In this document: one piece after another, positions 42,879 to 52,169 of the stretch
Layout: the number at the start of each line of letters is the position of its first letter
Numbering within the stretch: position 1 is the stretch's first letter
Source of the DNA: Pseudanabaena biceps
Lineage (GTDB): Bacteria > Cyanobacteriota > Cyanobacteriia > Pseudanabaenales > Pseudanabaenaceae
Assembly: GCA_013361095.1 (NCBI GenBank)
Contig: JAATWA010000001.1
Span: 868,001 to 932,000, forward strand
Direction: 5' to 3'
DNA: 64,000 nt
Notes under the pieces: generated by a model
Seen by the model: only the letters and a program-made list of their open reading frames with translations
Told to the model about the DNA's origin: nothing
Database searches by the model: none
Position numbers and translations under genes: made by a program

Positions 42879-43628
42879 ATGAACACAAATCAGTGGCAAT
42901 GGCAAGACGGGATGCTCACTTGTGAATTGTTATCCGATTGGAAGCATGGATTTTTTACGCGATCGCATGCACCTAAATTGCCTAGCGACCTGCATAATCA
43001 TCTATTACCAACGGGGAAAGCATTTCGGGCAAAACAAGTACATGGTAATCACTTAGTTTATGCCAACTCCATGAATATTGATGATCAGCCCTTACCAGAA
43101 GCCGACGGTGTCTGGGCAACTAAGGATCATCATCAAGCAAATCACTCAGTGTGGGTTTGTACGGCTGATTGTGTGCCAGTGTTAATTGGCGATCGCCAGT
43201 TGGGTTCTGTAGCGGCCGTTCATGCGGGTTGGCGTGGTACTGCGTCAGGTATTGTTACTAAGGCGATCACTACTCTTTGCGAGCAAGGAAGTGAGTTAAA
43301 AAATCTGCGTGTAGCTTTAGGTCCTGCCATTTCAGGGACAGTTTACCAAGTCTCTAAAGAAGTGGCGCAGCAGGTCACAGACACCATCAATCAACCTGTA
43401 GGTCTTTTGCCTGACGTACATCCTGAAAAAGTTAAGCTAGATTTGCGCCAAGTCCAAGCACAGCAATTGCAAGAAATAGGCTTGCCTCATGAAAATATTG
43501 CGATCGCGCCTTACTGCACTCTGCAAAGCGAGAAAATATTCTTCTCCTATCGCCGTCATTTCCTAAACAATCCACAGCCACAGCCTAGAGTGCCACAGGT
43601 GCAATGGTCAGGAATTGCGATCGCTTAA
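42879..43628 (+). CDS. pgeF: YfiH/PgeF-type copper oxidoreductase-like (purine nucleoside phosphorylase) family protein
   Basis: YfiH (DUF152) family, called polyphenol oxidase/laccase-like, peptidoglycan-editing factor or purine nucleoside phosphorylase in different studies. The metal-site motifs are present: KQVHGNH, VCTADCVPVLI and AVHAGWRGTASG, with the C-terminal FFSYRRH. The ATG at 42879 (249 aa) is preferred; the longer frame from 42708 starts inside a hairpin. Its stop overlaps that of the converging gene, both using one TTAA. Confidence 0.88.
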   Translation: MNTNQWQWQDGMLTCELLSDWKHGFFTRSHAPKLPSDLHNHLLPTGKAFRAKQVHGNHLVYANSMNIDDQPLPEADGVWATKDHHQANHSVWVCTADCVPVLIGDRQLGSVAAVHAGWRGTASGIVTKAITTLCEQGSELKNLRVALGPAISGTVYQVSKEVAQQVTDTINQPVGLLPDVHPEKVKLDLRQVQAQQLQEIGLPHENIAIAPYCTLQSEKIFFSYRRHFLNNPQPQPRVPQVQWSGIAIA

Positions 43629-46030
43629 CTTTCTGTAGATTGTGGAAAGGTTCTGCTATCAAGCAATGCTTCTAAGTCAGCAAATTCATCAACTTCATCG
43701 ACTTTTATCTCAGATTGAGGCTCTTCGGGAGTTGCTTGATTTTTGCGATCTTCTTTATTCAGCCCTCCGAGCTTCTCTAGAAATTGATCAACTAATGATT
43801 CGTATAGTAAATGTGAAGAAACTCTATCTTGACTATCAGTGAATTGTTTTTCTACTTGTGGCTCAGAGTTGACAGCTTCTATGTCATCGTCTTCCACTGC
43901 TTCAGCGATCGCAACTTCTAGATCGGTTGGTGAATCAAGTTCATCAAATTGATCTTCTAAGTACTCCTGCAAGATATTTTCAACATAAACATTCAAACTA
44001 GAAGCTTCATCTTCTTCTTGAGGGATATCATCTATAGATTCTATTTCCGATTGTGCTGACTGCTGATCAGGTTGAATGATGCTAGAAGTAGTTGTAATCG
44101 ATTTTGTTGATTTCCCAAATCCTCTCTGCTTTTTAGCATTTGAGGGTTTCCCAGACTTATATAAAAGTTCAGTTGGCTTTTTTTTAAATTTTAATTCGGC
44201 AATAGCAGGCTGAGCAACTATTGATGTTTCTGCGGGATTTTCCTCTACTAATTGCTCTGGAGAATTTCCTGACATTTCAATTGTTGAATCTTTAATATCA
44301 GCAATTGCTTCAATAGATGGTTCCTGTGTTTCTAGCTCACTACTAACCTCAACAAAGATTTCATTGCTCAAGATTATGTTTGGTTCTAATGCAATACTCG
44401 CATCATTAATAGTTTCTAGATTTGCGATCGCCTCAGTTGTTTCTAATAGCTCAAAAGAAGAATCATCTAGAACCTCAATCTCCACATCCTCAACGATCAA
44501 GCCCTGCTCAAATTCAGTGACTAAATTTTCTTCTAACGTAGCTTCTGTTAGAATATCTTCAGAATCATTTATATCTACGGGCGATTCTGCCACTGGTTCT
44601 TCAATTTCTAACAAAGCACTATCATCTAAATCTACTATTTCTACCTCTAAATCATCTACTGTAATATCATCATTAGTTTCTGTATTTAGGATAATTTCTA
44701 CTGCTTCATTAGTGACTGCTTCTGACAAATAGTTTTGTTGATTAATTCCATCAATTTCTTCAGCAAAATCAACAACTTCTTTTTTAATAAAATCAACAAC
44801 CTTGTCATCATTTAAGTTGGTGATCTCAGGCATCTCTGAATCTTCAAGAATTAGGATGTCTTGACTATCAAGTTCTGATATTTCATCAATATCATTTTCT
44901 CCTGCCAATTCATTAGTGATTACATTTTCTTCTAACAGAACTTCTGTTAGCAAATCTTCAGCACCCTCTAAATCTACTATCAATTCCGCAACTGGCTCTT
45001 CAATTTCTGACAAAGGAATATCATCTAAGACTACTGTTTCTAGTTTTAAATCATTTACTGTAATGTCATCATTGGCTTCTGTATTTAGGATGGTTTCTAT
45101 TGATTCATTGGTAACTAATTCTGACAAATAGTTATCTTGATAAAGTTCTTCATTGAAAGTAACAACTTCTTCAATAGAATCAATAACTTCGTCATCATTT
45201 AAGTTATTTGTCTCAGGTATCTCTAACTCTTCAATAGTTAATTTGTCTTGATTGTCAACCTCTAAGACTTCATTGATATCATTTTTCTCTACCAATTCAT
45301 TTCTAATTATTGGCTGGTCAATTGTTTCAGGTTGATTTTCGGTAACTGATTCAGATACTTTTGATTCATTGAGAGTCACAACGGTTTCGGACTCTTCAAA
45401 GAATTTTAAAAATAGAGGCGATCGCCAACTGATATTAGTAAAGCTATTTTTGACTCTTTCAACCGCAAAAGGTGACAAACTGCTCAACTCAGACGCATCT
45501 GTAAATTGGATGCGAATAGCGGAAATTCCAGATTGTAATAAAACATTACCAATTAACAAAAACACTTCAGCCCAGACAATTCCCAACAGCCTGAGTCCCG
45601 CAGGAAATGGTGCAATCTCCTGAGCCAAGGGCGCAGCAGTATACATCTTAAAAAACACTAAGCCCATCACCAAAGCCACCGACAGCCCGATCCACCCAGT
45701 CATATACCAACCATTGCGGTGTTGGCGAATTAGGGTTAGCACTTGCCGATCGCGATCGCTTAAATTCTCCACAGGTTTGGAAACAAACCACAAATTAAAA
45801 GGATATAAAGGTTGTTGCCACTGAAGCCAAGCTCCCAATGCGATCACGGGGAAACCCAATAATAAAATCTCAAACCATGCAGGAAAAACAGGATTTCCTA
45901 CTGCTAGTCCAGCCATACTTTGACCCAGTAGCCAAGGTACACCCGCAAGCAAGACAATATTGCCCCAGATAAACGGGTTGTTTTTTAAAGCGGCAGGCTT
46001 TTGAGACGCATTGGGATTTGGTAAAGTCAT
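43625..46030 (-). CDS. Membrane protein with long acidic low-complexity tail and tandem repeats
   Basis: An 801-aa protein. Residues 1-170 contain four transmembrane segments (about 21-41, 52-70, 108-127, 145-165). From about 215 to the end the sequence is strongly acidic (Glu/Asp, with Ile, Val, Leu and Asn). This tail contains two tandem copies of a 129-residue unit (about 242-370 and 371-499; for example ELVEKNDINEV against ELAGENDIDEI, and LNTEANDDITV against LNTETNDDITV) and the start of a third. The form matches the cyanobacterial group called low-complexity-tail membrane proteins; function unknown. Confidence 0.8.
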   Translation of the reverse strand: MTLPNPNASQKPAALKNNPFIWGNIVLLAGVPWLLGQSMAGLAVGNPVFPAWFEILLLGFPVIALGAWLQWQQPLYPFNLWFVSKPVENLSDRDRQVLTLIRQHRNGWYMTGWIGLSVALVMGLVFFKMYTAAPLAQEIAPFPAGLRLLGIVWAEVFLLIGNVLLQSGISAIRIQFTDASELSSLSPFAVERVKNSFTNISWRSPLFLKFFEESETVVTLNESKVSESVTENQPETIDQPIIRNELVEKNDINEVLEVDNQDKLTIEELEIPETNNLNDDEVIDSIEEVVTFNEELYQDNYLSELVTNESIETILNTEANDDITVNDLKLETVVLDDIPLSEIEEPVAELIVDLEGAEDLLTEVLLEENVITNELAGENDIDEISELDSQDILILEDSEMPEITNLNDDKVVDFIKKEVVDFAEEIDGINQQNYLSEAVTNEAVEIILNTETNDDITVDDLEVEIVDLDDSALLEIEEPVAESPVDINDSEDILTEATLEENLVTEFEQGLIVEDVEIEVLDDSSFELLETTEAIANLETINDASIALEPNIILSNEIFVEVSSELETQEPSIEAIADIKDSTIEMSGNSPEQLVEENPAETSIVAQPAIAELKFKKKPTELLYKSGKPSNAKKQRGFGKSTKSITTTSSIIQPDQQSAQSEIESIDDIPQEEDEASSLNVYVENILQEYLEDQFDELDSPTDLEVAIAEAVEDDDIEAVNSEPQVEKQFTDSQDRVSSHLLYESLVDQFLEKLGGLNKEDRKNQATPEEPQSEIKVDEVDEFADLEALLDSRTFPQSTES

Positions 46031-46090
46031 AAAAATTAAAATTATAACAATAAGTAGCTGGGCGAATCTTCACGGATTTTTGTATGTTAT

Positions 46091-46139
46091 AAGAAAACCT
46101 TTGAAAAGTTGTCAAAGCCAGCTTTTCAAAGGTTTTCTT
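46091..46139. repeat. 18-bp hairpin
   Basis: AAGAAAACCTTTGAAAAG (46091-46108) pairs exactly with 46122-46139 around a 13-base loop. It lies between the potD 3' end and the low-complexity gene start and is followed by the shared TTTGGTTTTAAGAAAGC segment. Confidence 0.8.
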
Positions 46140-46170
46140 TGGTTTTAAGAAAGCGTAAAGCGATGTATTA

Positions 46171-47319
46171 CTATCCCAATCCTGTAGTCAATCTAGTCCA
46201 ATAACCATCATAAATTTGCAGCACTTCAGGATCAAGTTTAGTAATACGCCCACTTTTAGCAATCATTTCTTCCGATGGCTCTAAGGCTTTAATTGCTTTG
46301 AGGTCATCAGGGATCATGGTCTTGCCACGCTTATTGGTTGTTGCAAAGCTATTGGCATCACTAATTTTTGCCGCAATTTCAGGCTGCATCACATAATTAA
46401 TCCATGCATGAGCGCCTTCAACATTGGGCGCACCTTTGGGTATGGCGACTGTATCTGTCCAAATTGATGTGCCGCTATTGGGCAAAAAATACTTAATATT
46501 TGGATCTTGTCTCGCCAGACTTATCGCATCTCCCGAAAAAGCCATACACATCATTAAATCCCCTGAAGCTAGAGGATCTCGCCATGCATCCGTCGTAAAG
46601 TTAGCGATCGCAGGCATTAGTTCCCGCAGCTTAGCAAAGGCTTTCTCGATTTTATCTTGCTCTTTAGTATTGTAAGAATTACCTAAAATATGCAGAGCCA
46701 TCCCCATCACTTCACGGGGATCGTTAACTAGCGTAATTCGTAATTTTTCCTTGTGTTCCCACAGATAATTCCAATCGGTAGGTTCTTCACCCACAATTGA
46801 TTGGATTGCTTTCACGTTGTAAGCAATTCCAGTTGTGCCAAGGCTCACAGGAATACTGAAATTTGCCCCTGGATCGTGAGGCGCATTTAAGTAGTTTTCA
46901 GATATGTTTCTAAGGTTTGGCAATAACTTTTTATTAAGTGGCTCTAACAGCTTCAGATCGATCATCTGTGTCGCCATATAGTCACTGGGATAAATGATGC
47001 TATAGCCCGATCGCCCACTGGATGATTCTAACTTTGATAGCATCACCTCATTGGAGTCATAGGCATCTCCTACTACCTTGATCCCCGTTTGTTTAGTAAA
47101 TCCTTCTAAAACCTCCGCATTATTGACATAGGTTGCCCAGCCATAAATATACAAAGTGCGTTTGTCCTGTGTTACTGGGCGAGTCACACCTTGTTCTTCT
47201 GTCTCAGAGGATTGCTTGGCATTCTCAAAAATACCGCATGCGCCAAGACTAGAAGCTCCTGCCAAAGCTGAAGTGGCATAGAGCGATCGCTGTATAAATT
47301 TACGCCGAGATATATTCAT
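46171..47319 (-). CDS. potD: Spermidine/putrescine-binding lipoprotein PotD-like
   Basis: Extracytoplasmic polyamine-binding protein. The N-terminus has a twin-arginine motif (ISRRKFIQRS) and a lipobox ending LGAC, so it is a Tat-exported lipoprotein. The mature protein has TLYIYGWATYVNNAEVLEGF and later PSDYMATQMI, typical of PotD/PotF. The 382-aa length is normal. It follows potA on the same strand, but potB and potC are absent nearby. Confidence 0.9.
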   Translation of the reverse strand: MNISRRKFIQRSLYATSALAGASSLGACGIFENAKQSSETEEQGVTRPVTQDKRTLYIYGWATYVNNAEVLEGFTKQTGIKVVGDAYDSNEVMLSKLESSSGRSGYSIIYPSDYMATQMIDLKLLEPLNKKLLPNLRNISENYLNAPHDPGANFSIPVSLGTTGIAYNVKAIQSIVGEEPTDWNYLWEHKEKLRITLVNDPREVMGMALHILGNSYNTKEQDKIEKAFAKLRELMPAIANFTTDAWRDPLASGDLMMCMAFSGDAISLARQDPNIKYFLPNSGTSIWTDTVAIPKGAPNVEGAHAWINYVMQPEIAAKISDANSFATTNKRGKTMIPDDLKAIKALEPSEEMIAKSGRITKLDPEVLQIYDGYWTRLTTGLG

Positions 47320-47360
47320 AAACGATATTTAACTGGTTTATATGTTTTAAAAAAGAAGCT

Positions 47361-47385
47361 GATTCGCCCGCTTCGTGGGCGAATC
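47361..47385. repeat. 11-bp hairpin between potA and potD
   Basis: GATTCGCCCGC pairs with GTGGGCGAATC around TTC with one G:T pair. It is directly followed by another hairpin. Confidence 0.75.
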
Positions 47386-47421
47386 ATTTTGTTTCGGGTG
47401 CTTCGCGCCCGAAACAAAATG
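47385..47421. repeat. 17-bp hairpin between potA and potD
   Basis: Arms 47385-47401 and 47405-47421 pair around TTC with one T:G pair. It sits eight bases after the potA stop, inside the putative operon, and could set the potA:potD expression ratio. Confidence 0.8.
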
Positions 47422-47428
47422 ACAACTA

Positions 47429-48583
47429 CTAGGTTGCAACTGCGGTTTTAGGAAGTGCTACACAATCTTCAGGCATCCATGAGACGTAAACTTGACTGTC
47501 AAACGGAGGAGTTTTTTCGCCTTGGTGATTGGAGCGTACTAGCATCACTCTGACGGGAGGTACATTTTCGCTTGCGTGTAGATCCACTACAAACTGTGAG
47601 TGATCACCCAAGTACAACACATTATTGAGAATGCCGCGATAGGTGTTATAGGGTTGGTTTGGATATTCTGTGGAGAGTTTAATTTTTTCAGGACGCACAC
47701 TGACTACAGCTTCAGGAATTGACTGCCAGTCTTTGGGTTTAGCAGAGACGATCGCCAAACCAGTCGAAGATCGCAATTCTACAAATGCGCCATCTTGTTC
47801 AATTACTCGGCACTCAAACAGGTTAGTCTCGCCCACAAAGTCGGCAACAAATGCCGACGAAGGACGATCATAAACTTCAGAAGGTGTACCGATTTGTTCA
47901 ATTCTGCCCTGATGCATGACCGCAATTCTTGAGGAAATCGCTAAGGCTTCACCTTGATCGTGGGTGACCATAATGAAGGAAATGCCCAACTCATACTGCA
48001 AATTAGAAAGCTCGACCTGTAGCTCTTTACGCAGCTTAAAATCTAAGGCAGCTAGAGGTTCATCCAGCAAAATTACTTTCGGACGATTGACTAATGCTCT
48101 AGCAAGAGCGACGCGCTGCTGCTGACCACCTGATATTTGGTTAGGAAAGCGATCGCTAAGATGATCGAGGCGGACTTGTTTGAGAGCGCTCTTAACCCTT
48201 TGTTGAATCTCTGGCTTGGCTACGCCTTTTACCGATAGCCCAAACGCCACATTGTCAAAAATGGTCATATGCCCGAACAGAGCATAGCTTTGAAATACTG
48301 TATTTACAGGACGTTGGTAAGCGGGAATAAAAGTCATCGGCTTACCTTGAATCAGCACATCTCCTGCGGATGGCTCCTCAAAGCCAGCGATTAGACGCAG
48401 TAGCGTAGTTTTGCCACACCCTGATGGGCCTAAGATGCTAAAAAGTTCGCCTCTTTGAACTTGCAGGTCAACACCTTGGACGACTGTATTTGCCCCAAAC
48501 ATTTTAAAGACTCGCCGCAACTCCACATCGGGGACAGTCTCCGTTGTTGTAGAAAATTGCTTAGCAGTGGTTGACTGTGCCAT
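47429..48583 (-). CDS. potA: Spermidine/putrescine ABC transporter ATP-binding protein PotA
   Basis: ATPase of the polyamine import family. Walker A is GPSGCGKTTLLR, the signature is ISGGQQQRVALARAL and Walker B is VILLDEPLAALD. A C-terminal TOBE-type domain (about 285-375) is typical of PotA/MalK-class proteins. The 384-aa length is normal. It lies 32 bp after an ABC-2-like permease gene and 109 bp before potD on the same strand. Confidence 0.92.
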   Translation of the reverse strand: MAQSTTAKQFSTTTETVPDVELRRVFKMFGANTVVQGVDLQVQRGELFSILGPSGCGKTTLLRLIAGFEEPSAGDVLIQGKPMTFIPAYQRPVNTVFQSYALFGHMTIFDNVAFGLSVKGVAKPEIQQRVKSALKQVRLDHLSDRFPNQISGGQQQRVALARALVNRPKVILLDEPLAALDFKLRKELQVELSNLQYELGISFIMVTHDQGEALAISSRIAVMHQGRIEQIGTPSEVYDRPSSAFVADFVGETNLFECRVIEQDGAFVELRSSTGLAIVSAKPKDWQSIPEAVVSVRPEKIKLSTEYPNQPYNTYRGILNNVLYLGDHSQFVVDLHASENVPPVRVMLVRSNHQGEKTPPFDSQVYVSWMPEDCVALPKTAVAT

Positions 48584-48615
48584 GTGGTGATGCCTGAAAG
48601 TCTACTAATGTGTGA

Positions 48616-50220
48616 CTAAGTCTCTCGCATTTTAGCGCGTTGTAGTTGATAAGTGAGTTGAAATGTCAGAGCAATAATCACAAATATTTGCCCTGTAAAT
48701 CCTAAGATGACATCAGAGGGATTAACATCTGTCAACATCAGCCAAGGAAATCCTAAAAATAGCCAGCCTGCATAGCGGCTAGGATTTATTGATAAGGAGA
48801 ACATAATCAAAAGTGGCAAAAAAATCAAGCCAGCGATCGCACCTGTTCCCCACATAGAAGGATTACGAGTTTTTAGAAATAAAGTCAACTGGGTAATTAG
48901 AGCCGCCAAAACAATAGAAAGGGCGAATGAAATCAGTCCAATCAAAGCTTTATTAGTCACGGGACGATTAGACCATGAGTTTACCCAAATTAAGATAGGA
49001 GTCTGCGTAATTATGAGATTAATTAAGATTGCGATCGGCGCAGGACTTTTGTCTGACCAAATCAGATCCCGTAAGACGTAAATCCATCCTTTGGGATGTT
49101 CTTCGGTCGTTGATAAAGCTCCAAATCTTACCCAGTCTAATAATGCTTGTCTGTGAGGACTCAGGGCAGAAATTGAAGCCGAAAGTACAAATACATTAGC
49201 GAACATGATCAATAGCAATAGGATCAAAAATGTAGGCGGATTTGACTCATTGAAGCCTTGATTACGCAAACTTGACTGCATACAAAATCCCAGCATCAGC
49301 ATTTCTATATAAGCTGCTAATAGATAGCTTTGCCCTTTGCTGACTAGGGTAATGCTGGGATTATGAAACCTTCTTTGGAGTATTTGCCAAACAGCAAAAC
49401 TAACGATTGCTAGATTACTAATTGTAAAAATATGGGAAGTCCAAGCATTTGAGGTGATTGACAGATACCACCACTCCGCCTGAATTGATGCAATATTTCC
49501 ACCCACCAAAAATCTGCTGAACGAACTCCAAGCAGTTAGGATATTCCACCACATAAAAGCGGGTGTAATCCAAACAAAAGTGAGAAAAGCGAAAACTAAC
49601 GCTCCTGCTGATACCTGAGTCCCAAATTTAGCTTGCCAACCACTCAGCAAGGCAATTAACATCGCGATACTAAATAGCAAAAAAGCAGTGCAAATTAGTA
49701 ATACATAAAAGCTCAATAAAAAGGCGATCGGGACTTTTGCCCCGATCGCAGCGACTAGATGATAAGGAATTACTAAACCAAGTCCGATATAAGCGAGTAA
49801 GGGTACGCCCATCAATTTTCCTAGCAGAATATTGATACTAGCTCTGGGACTAATTCTGATGAAATTAAGCGTACCTTTGTAATTTTCTAGGGAAAGGTCG
49901 GCTACCAAACTATAAACACCAGCCAAAAACAAAATAAATGGCTCTGTCCAAGTAATCAAACGAAACTGCTCTAGCCACCAAGCTTCCCAAGAAATTGCAC
50001 AACCAAATCCGCGTAACTGCTGCACACAGGTATCGCTAGGTACGCGCTGACTGAAAAACAAAAGTATCAGAATCTGAAATAATAAAGATAGGCTGATTGC
50101 CACTATTAAGTTTCGTAGTTTTAATTTGCCACGAATTTCCCTCAGCAATTGAGGATTCCAGTTACCAATCCGATCTAGCCAAGTTATTTGCTGTGGGAAA
50201 TTTGGGGGTAAATTATTCAT
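48616..50220 (-). CDS. ABC-2-like multi-spanning permease (cyanobacterial type)
   Basis: A 534-aa integral membrane protein with about 11-12 hydrophobic segments. The N-terminal cytoplasmic part WNPQLLREIRGKLKLRN and the later SLENYKGTLNFIRISPRASINILLGK are typical of a cyanobacterial ABC-2-type permease family. It is not a PotB/PotC homologue. The ATG at 50220 is preferred because the longer frame to 50328 would run into the divergent gene. It is the first gene of a minus-strand set followed by potA and potD, so its ATPase partner may be PotA or may lie elsewhere. Confidence 0.78.
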   Translation of the reverse strand: MNNLPPNFPQQITWLDRIGNWNPQLLREIRGKLKLRNLIVAISLSLLFQILILLFFSQRVPSDTCVQQLRGFGCAISWEAWWLEQFRLITWTEPFILFLAGVYSLVADLSLENYKGTLNFIRISPRASINILLGKLMGVPLLAYIGLGLVIPYHLVAAIGAKVPIAFLLSFYVLLICTAFLLFSIAMLIALLSGWQAKFGTQVSAGALVFAFLTFVWITPAFMWWNILTAWSSFSRFLVGGNIASIQAEWWYLSITSNAWTSHIFTISNLAIVSFAVWQILQRRFHNPSITLVSKGQSYLLAAYIEMLMLGFCMQSSLRNQGFNESNPPTFLILLLLIMFANVFVLSASISALSPHRQALLDWVRFGALSTTEEHPKGWIYVLRDLIWSDKSPAPIAILINLIITQTPILIWVNSWSNRPVTNKALIGLISFALSIVLAALITQLTLFLKTRNPSMWGTGAIAGLIFLPLLIMFSLSINPSRYAGWLFLGFPWLMLTDVNPSDVILGFTGQIFVIIALTFQLTYQLQRAKMRET

Positions 50221-50273
50221 AAAGGCTGCTAAAAGTGTAAATTCAATAGTGATGGATATTTTGCAAAAATAAT

Positions 50274-51098
50274 ATGAAAAATGATGCAGATCATCTAAGT
50301 CCCAAAAATGATTTAGATTCAAAACCATCAGCTCAGGATCATCTTAACGAGGATATTCTCGAACCTGCTGATCCTATTGAAGCTATACCAAATGGCAATG
50401 AGCTTCTGACTAGTAAGCATCAATTACGTTTTCAACTATTGGCGGTTTTAGCTAGTGGTAGTTTACTCATTTTGGGGCGATCGCTGTTTGATGGCAATAT
50501 TGGTAAGCCAACTCCTTTTACATTTCCCAATCAGATTGAATTTGGGCAAGCTCCAACTCAAATATTGATGGTAAAGCCCCCAGAGCCAATCGTAGATAGC
50601 AAGAATTTTTTTGGCAAGCCTAGATTTTTATCTGGCAATCGCTACAAATATCTAATCGATAGTTTACCTATGGATATTGATCTACGCTATGCCGTTGGGA
50701 CTGAAGGTGAGCTGCGGGTATTTCTCAAAGAATTAGCAGATATTGAAATCAGTGAAGACCAAATTTTACAAAAGTCTGTGCGAAAAGATCCTGTGGGCTA
50801 TCACCTCATCTTTGATCATCAAGATCGCACTTATTTGACAGCTTGTATCAACCCGCGTGGTATTTCTACGGTTACTAAAGAGCAGTTTGATGACAATGCT
50901 AGCAATCAAGTCATGAATAGAGATGTGATTATTGGTTGGCTGCTGGGGCAAAGTGATCTACGCGATCGCCGTTGCTTGTGGACTTTGATTTCGACTCCAT
51001 CTACCTCTAGTAGCGATCGTAATACTATCAATCAAAAATTAGAAAAAACTTGGATCTTGTGGTATGAATGGTGGAAACCTCGGTTTCCTACGCCCTAA
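50274..51098 (+). CDS. Cyanoexosortase A system-associated protein
   Basis: A 274-aa protein with one transmembrane segment near 52-70 and a long extracytoplasmic domain. The pattern TPFTFP, GNRYKYLIDSLPMDIDLRY, LTACINPRGISTVTKEQF, WLLGQSDLRDRRCLW and WYEWWKPRFP is that of the protein family linked to cyanoexosortase A, as I remember it. It should act in the exosortase/polysaccharide export system at the membrane. The exosortase itself is not in this window. The next gene, hpsJ, belongs to the same physiological setting. Confidence 0.82.
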   Translation: MKNDADHLSPKNDLDSKPSAQDHLNEDILEPADPIEAIPNGNELLTSKHQLRFQLLAVLASGSLLILGRSLFDGNIGKPTPFTFPNQIEFGQAPTQILMVKPPEPIVDSKNFFGKPRFLSGNRYKYLIDSLPMDIDLRYAVGTEGELRVFLKELADIEISEDQILQKSVRKDPVGYHLIFDHQDRTYLTACINPRGISTVTKEQFDDNASNQVMNRDVIIGWLLGQSDLRDRRCLWTLISTPSTSSSDRNTINQKLEKTWILWYEWWKPRFPTP

Positions 51099-51252
51099 AA
51101 AAAATCTTGAAAAACCTATAGATAAAGTAGATTAATTTGTTTTACAGCAGTTTACTTGCAAACCCGCCACAACTAAAAATTATGAAATTCGTTACGGGGC
51201 TTTGCCCTGTAAAAGTTTTTTATGATGCGTATGATAAATAATTATTAAAAAT

Positions 51253-52044
51253 ATGGCTAACTCAAACTCAAACTCCTCTGAAATAATTACAGCAAATTTA
51301 CTGCGTCTGGCTGGCTATGGTCTATTAGTACTTTCATTAGCTAATTTTGGTGAAGCTTTAATTCCACCAAGATTTGGACAAGATCCGACATGGGAATTTA
51401 CTACTTTAGGCAAACTATCTGGTACTTCACCTGTATCGATTATTGGCTTAGTCTTAGTATTCTATGGTGAGTCTACAGCGAGATCAGCCATCGGCAAAAA
51501 TATTCTCAAGTTTCTATCTTGGCTATCTTTGTTGCTAAGCATTTTCTATGCAATTATGTTTTTGATCGGAGTTAGTGCAGCTATTCGCATTAACAATGAC
51601 AACAATACTCAAGCTAGTTTTGTATTATCGCAACAGATTGCTCAGATTGCCACAGCTAAGGAGAATTTAAAAAATTCTAATGATGCAAACTTGCTCCGAG
51701 CTGCTGAGGCTATTGAGAAAAGAGTTCCCAACCTCAAGCTAAACAAATCTAATTCCACTGAGTTAAAAAGTCAGCTAGAAGCAGAAATTGTCAAAAATGA
51801 AAATGACATTAGAGCTAAAGTGGAGGAAGGAAAAAGTAAGAGTTTTCGACAACTGATTAAGCAAGGCGCTAAATGGTATTTTGAGGCGATCGTCTCATCA
51901 GTAATTTTGTTTGGAATTTGGGTTCAGACTAAGTGGACTCGCGGTGGTGGTAAACGCAAAAAGAAAGGCGGTAAGACTGCAAGCTTATCTGATATTGCCA
52001 GCGCTCCTACTTTTGAATCTGAATCCTCGGGATCAAATGAATAA
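51253..52044 (+). CDS. hpsJ: HpsJ family protein (hormogonium polysaccharide-related)
   Basis: A 263-aa membrane protein. It has two or three hydrophobic segments in the first 115 residues (LLRLAGYGLLVLSLANFGEAL; VSIIGLVLVFYGE; LSWLSLLLSIFYAIMFLIG), a soluble helical region with repeated Lys/Glu/Asn (about 115-205), a C-terminal membrane segment (about 215-235) and a basic tail (KRKKKGGK). The N-terminal pattern is that of HpsJ, needed for hormogonium polysaccharide and motility in Nostoc. A terminator starts at its stop codon. Confidence 0.82.
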   Translation: MANSNSNSSEIITANLLRLAGYGLLVLSLANFGEALIPPRFGQDPTWEFTTLGKLSGTSPVSIIGLVLVFYGESTARSAIGKNILKFLSWLSLLLSIFYAIMFLIGVSAAIRINNDNNTQASFVLSQQIAQIATAKENLKNSNDANLLRAAEAIEKRVPNLKLNKSNSTELKSQLEAEIVKNENDIRAKVEEGKSKSFRQLIKQGAKWYFEAIVSSVILFGIWVQTKWTRGGGKRKKKGGKTASLSDIASAPTFESESSGSNE

Positions 52045-52080
52045 ATAAAAAAGACAGCACTAAGTGCTGTCTTTTTTATT
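52044..52080 (+). terminator. Rho-independent terminator of hpsJ
   Basis: Arms 52044-52061 and 52063-52080 pair over 18 bp, with a stem base of AATAAAAAA/TTTTTTATT. The last base of the hpsJ stop codon is the first base of the stem. A decayed GGCGGCGCGAAGCACCGC element with CAATTCTTGG follows at about 52106-52138. Confidence 0.85.
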
Positions 52081-52169
52081 GTCTATTTCTGGATTGACGA
52101 TGAGTGGCGGCGCGAAGCACCGCAATTCAATTCTTGGTTCTAAACAAAACTTTTTTGCTGTCAGTATTT

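Noticed and set aside
45870..46115. 81-codon minus-strand frame overlapping the start of the low-complexity membrane protein
   Set aside because: It overlaps a well-supported membrane protein start in another frame and runs into a hairpin.
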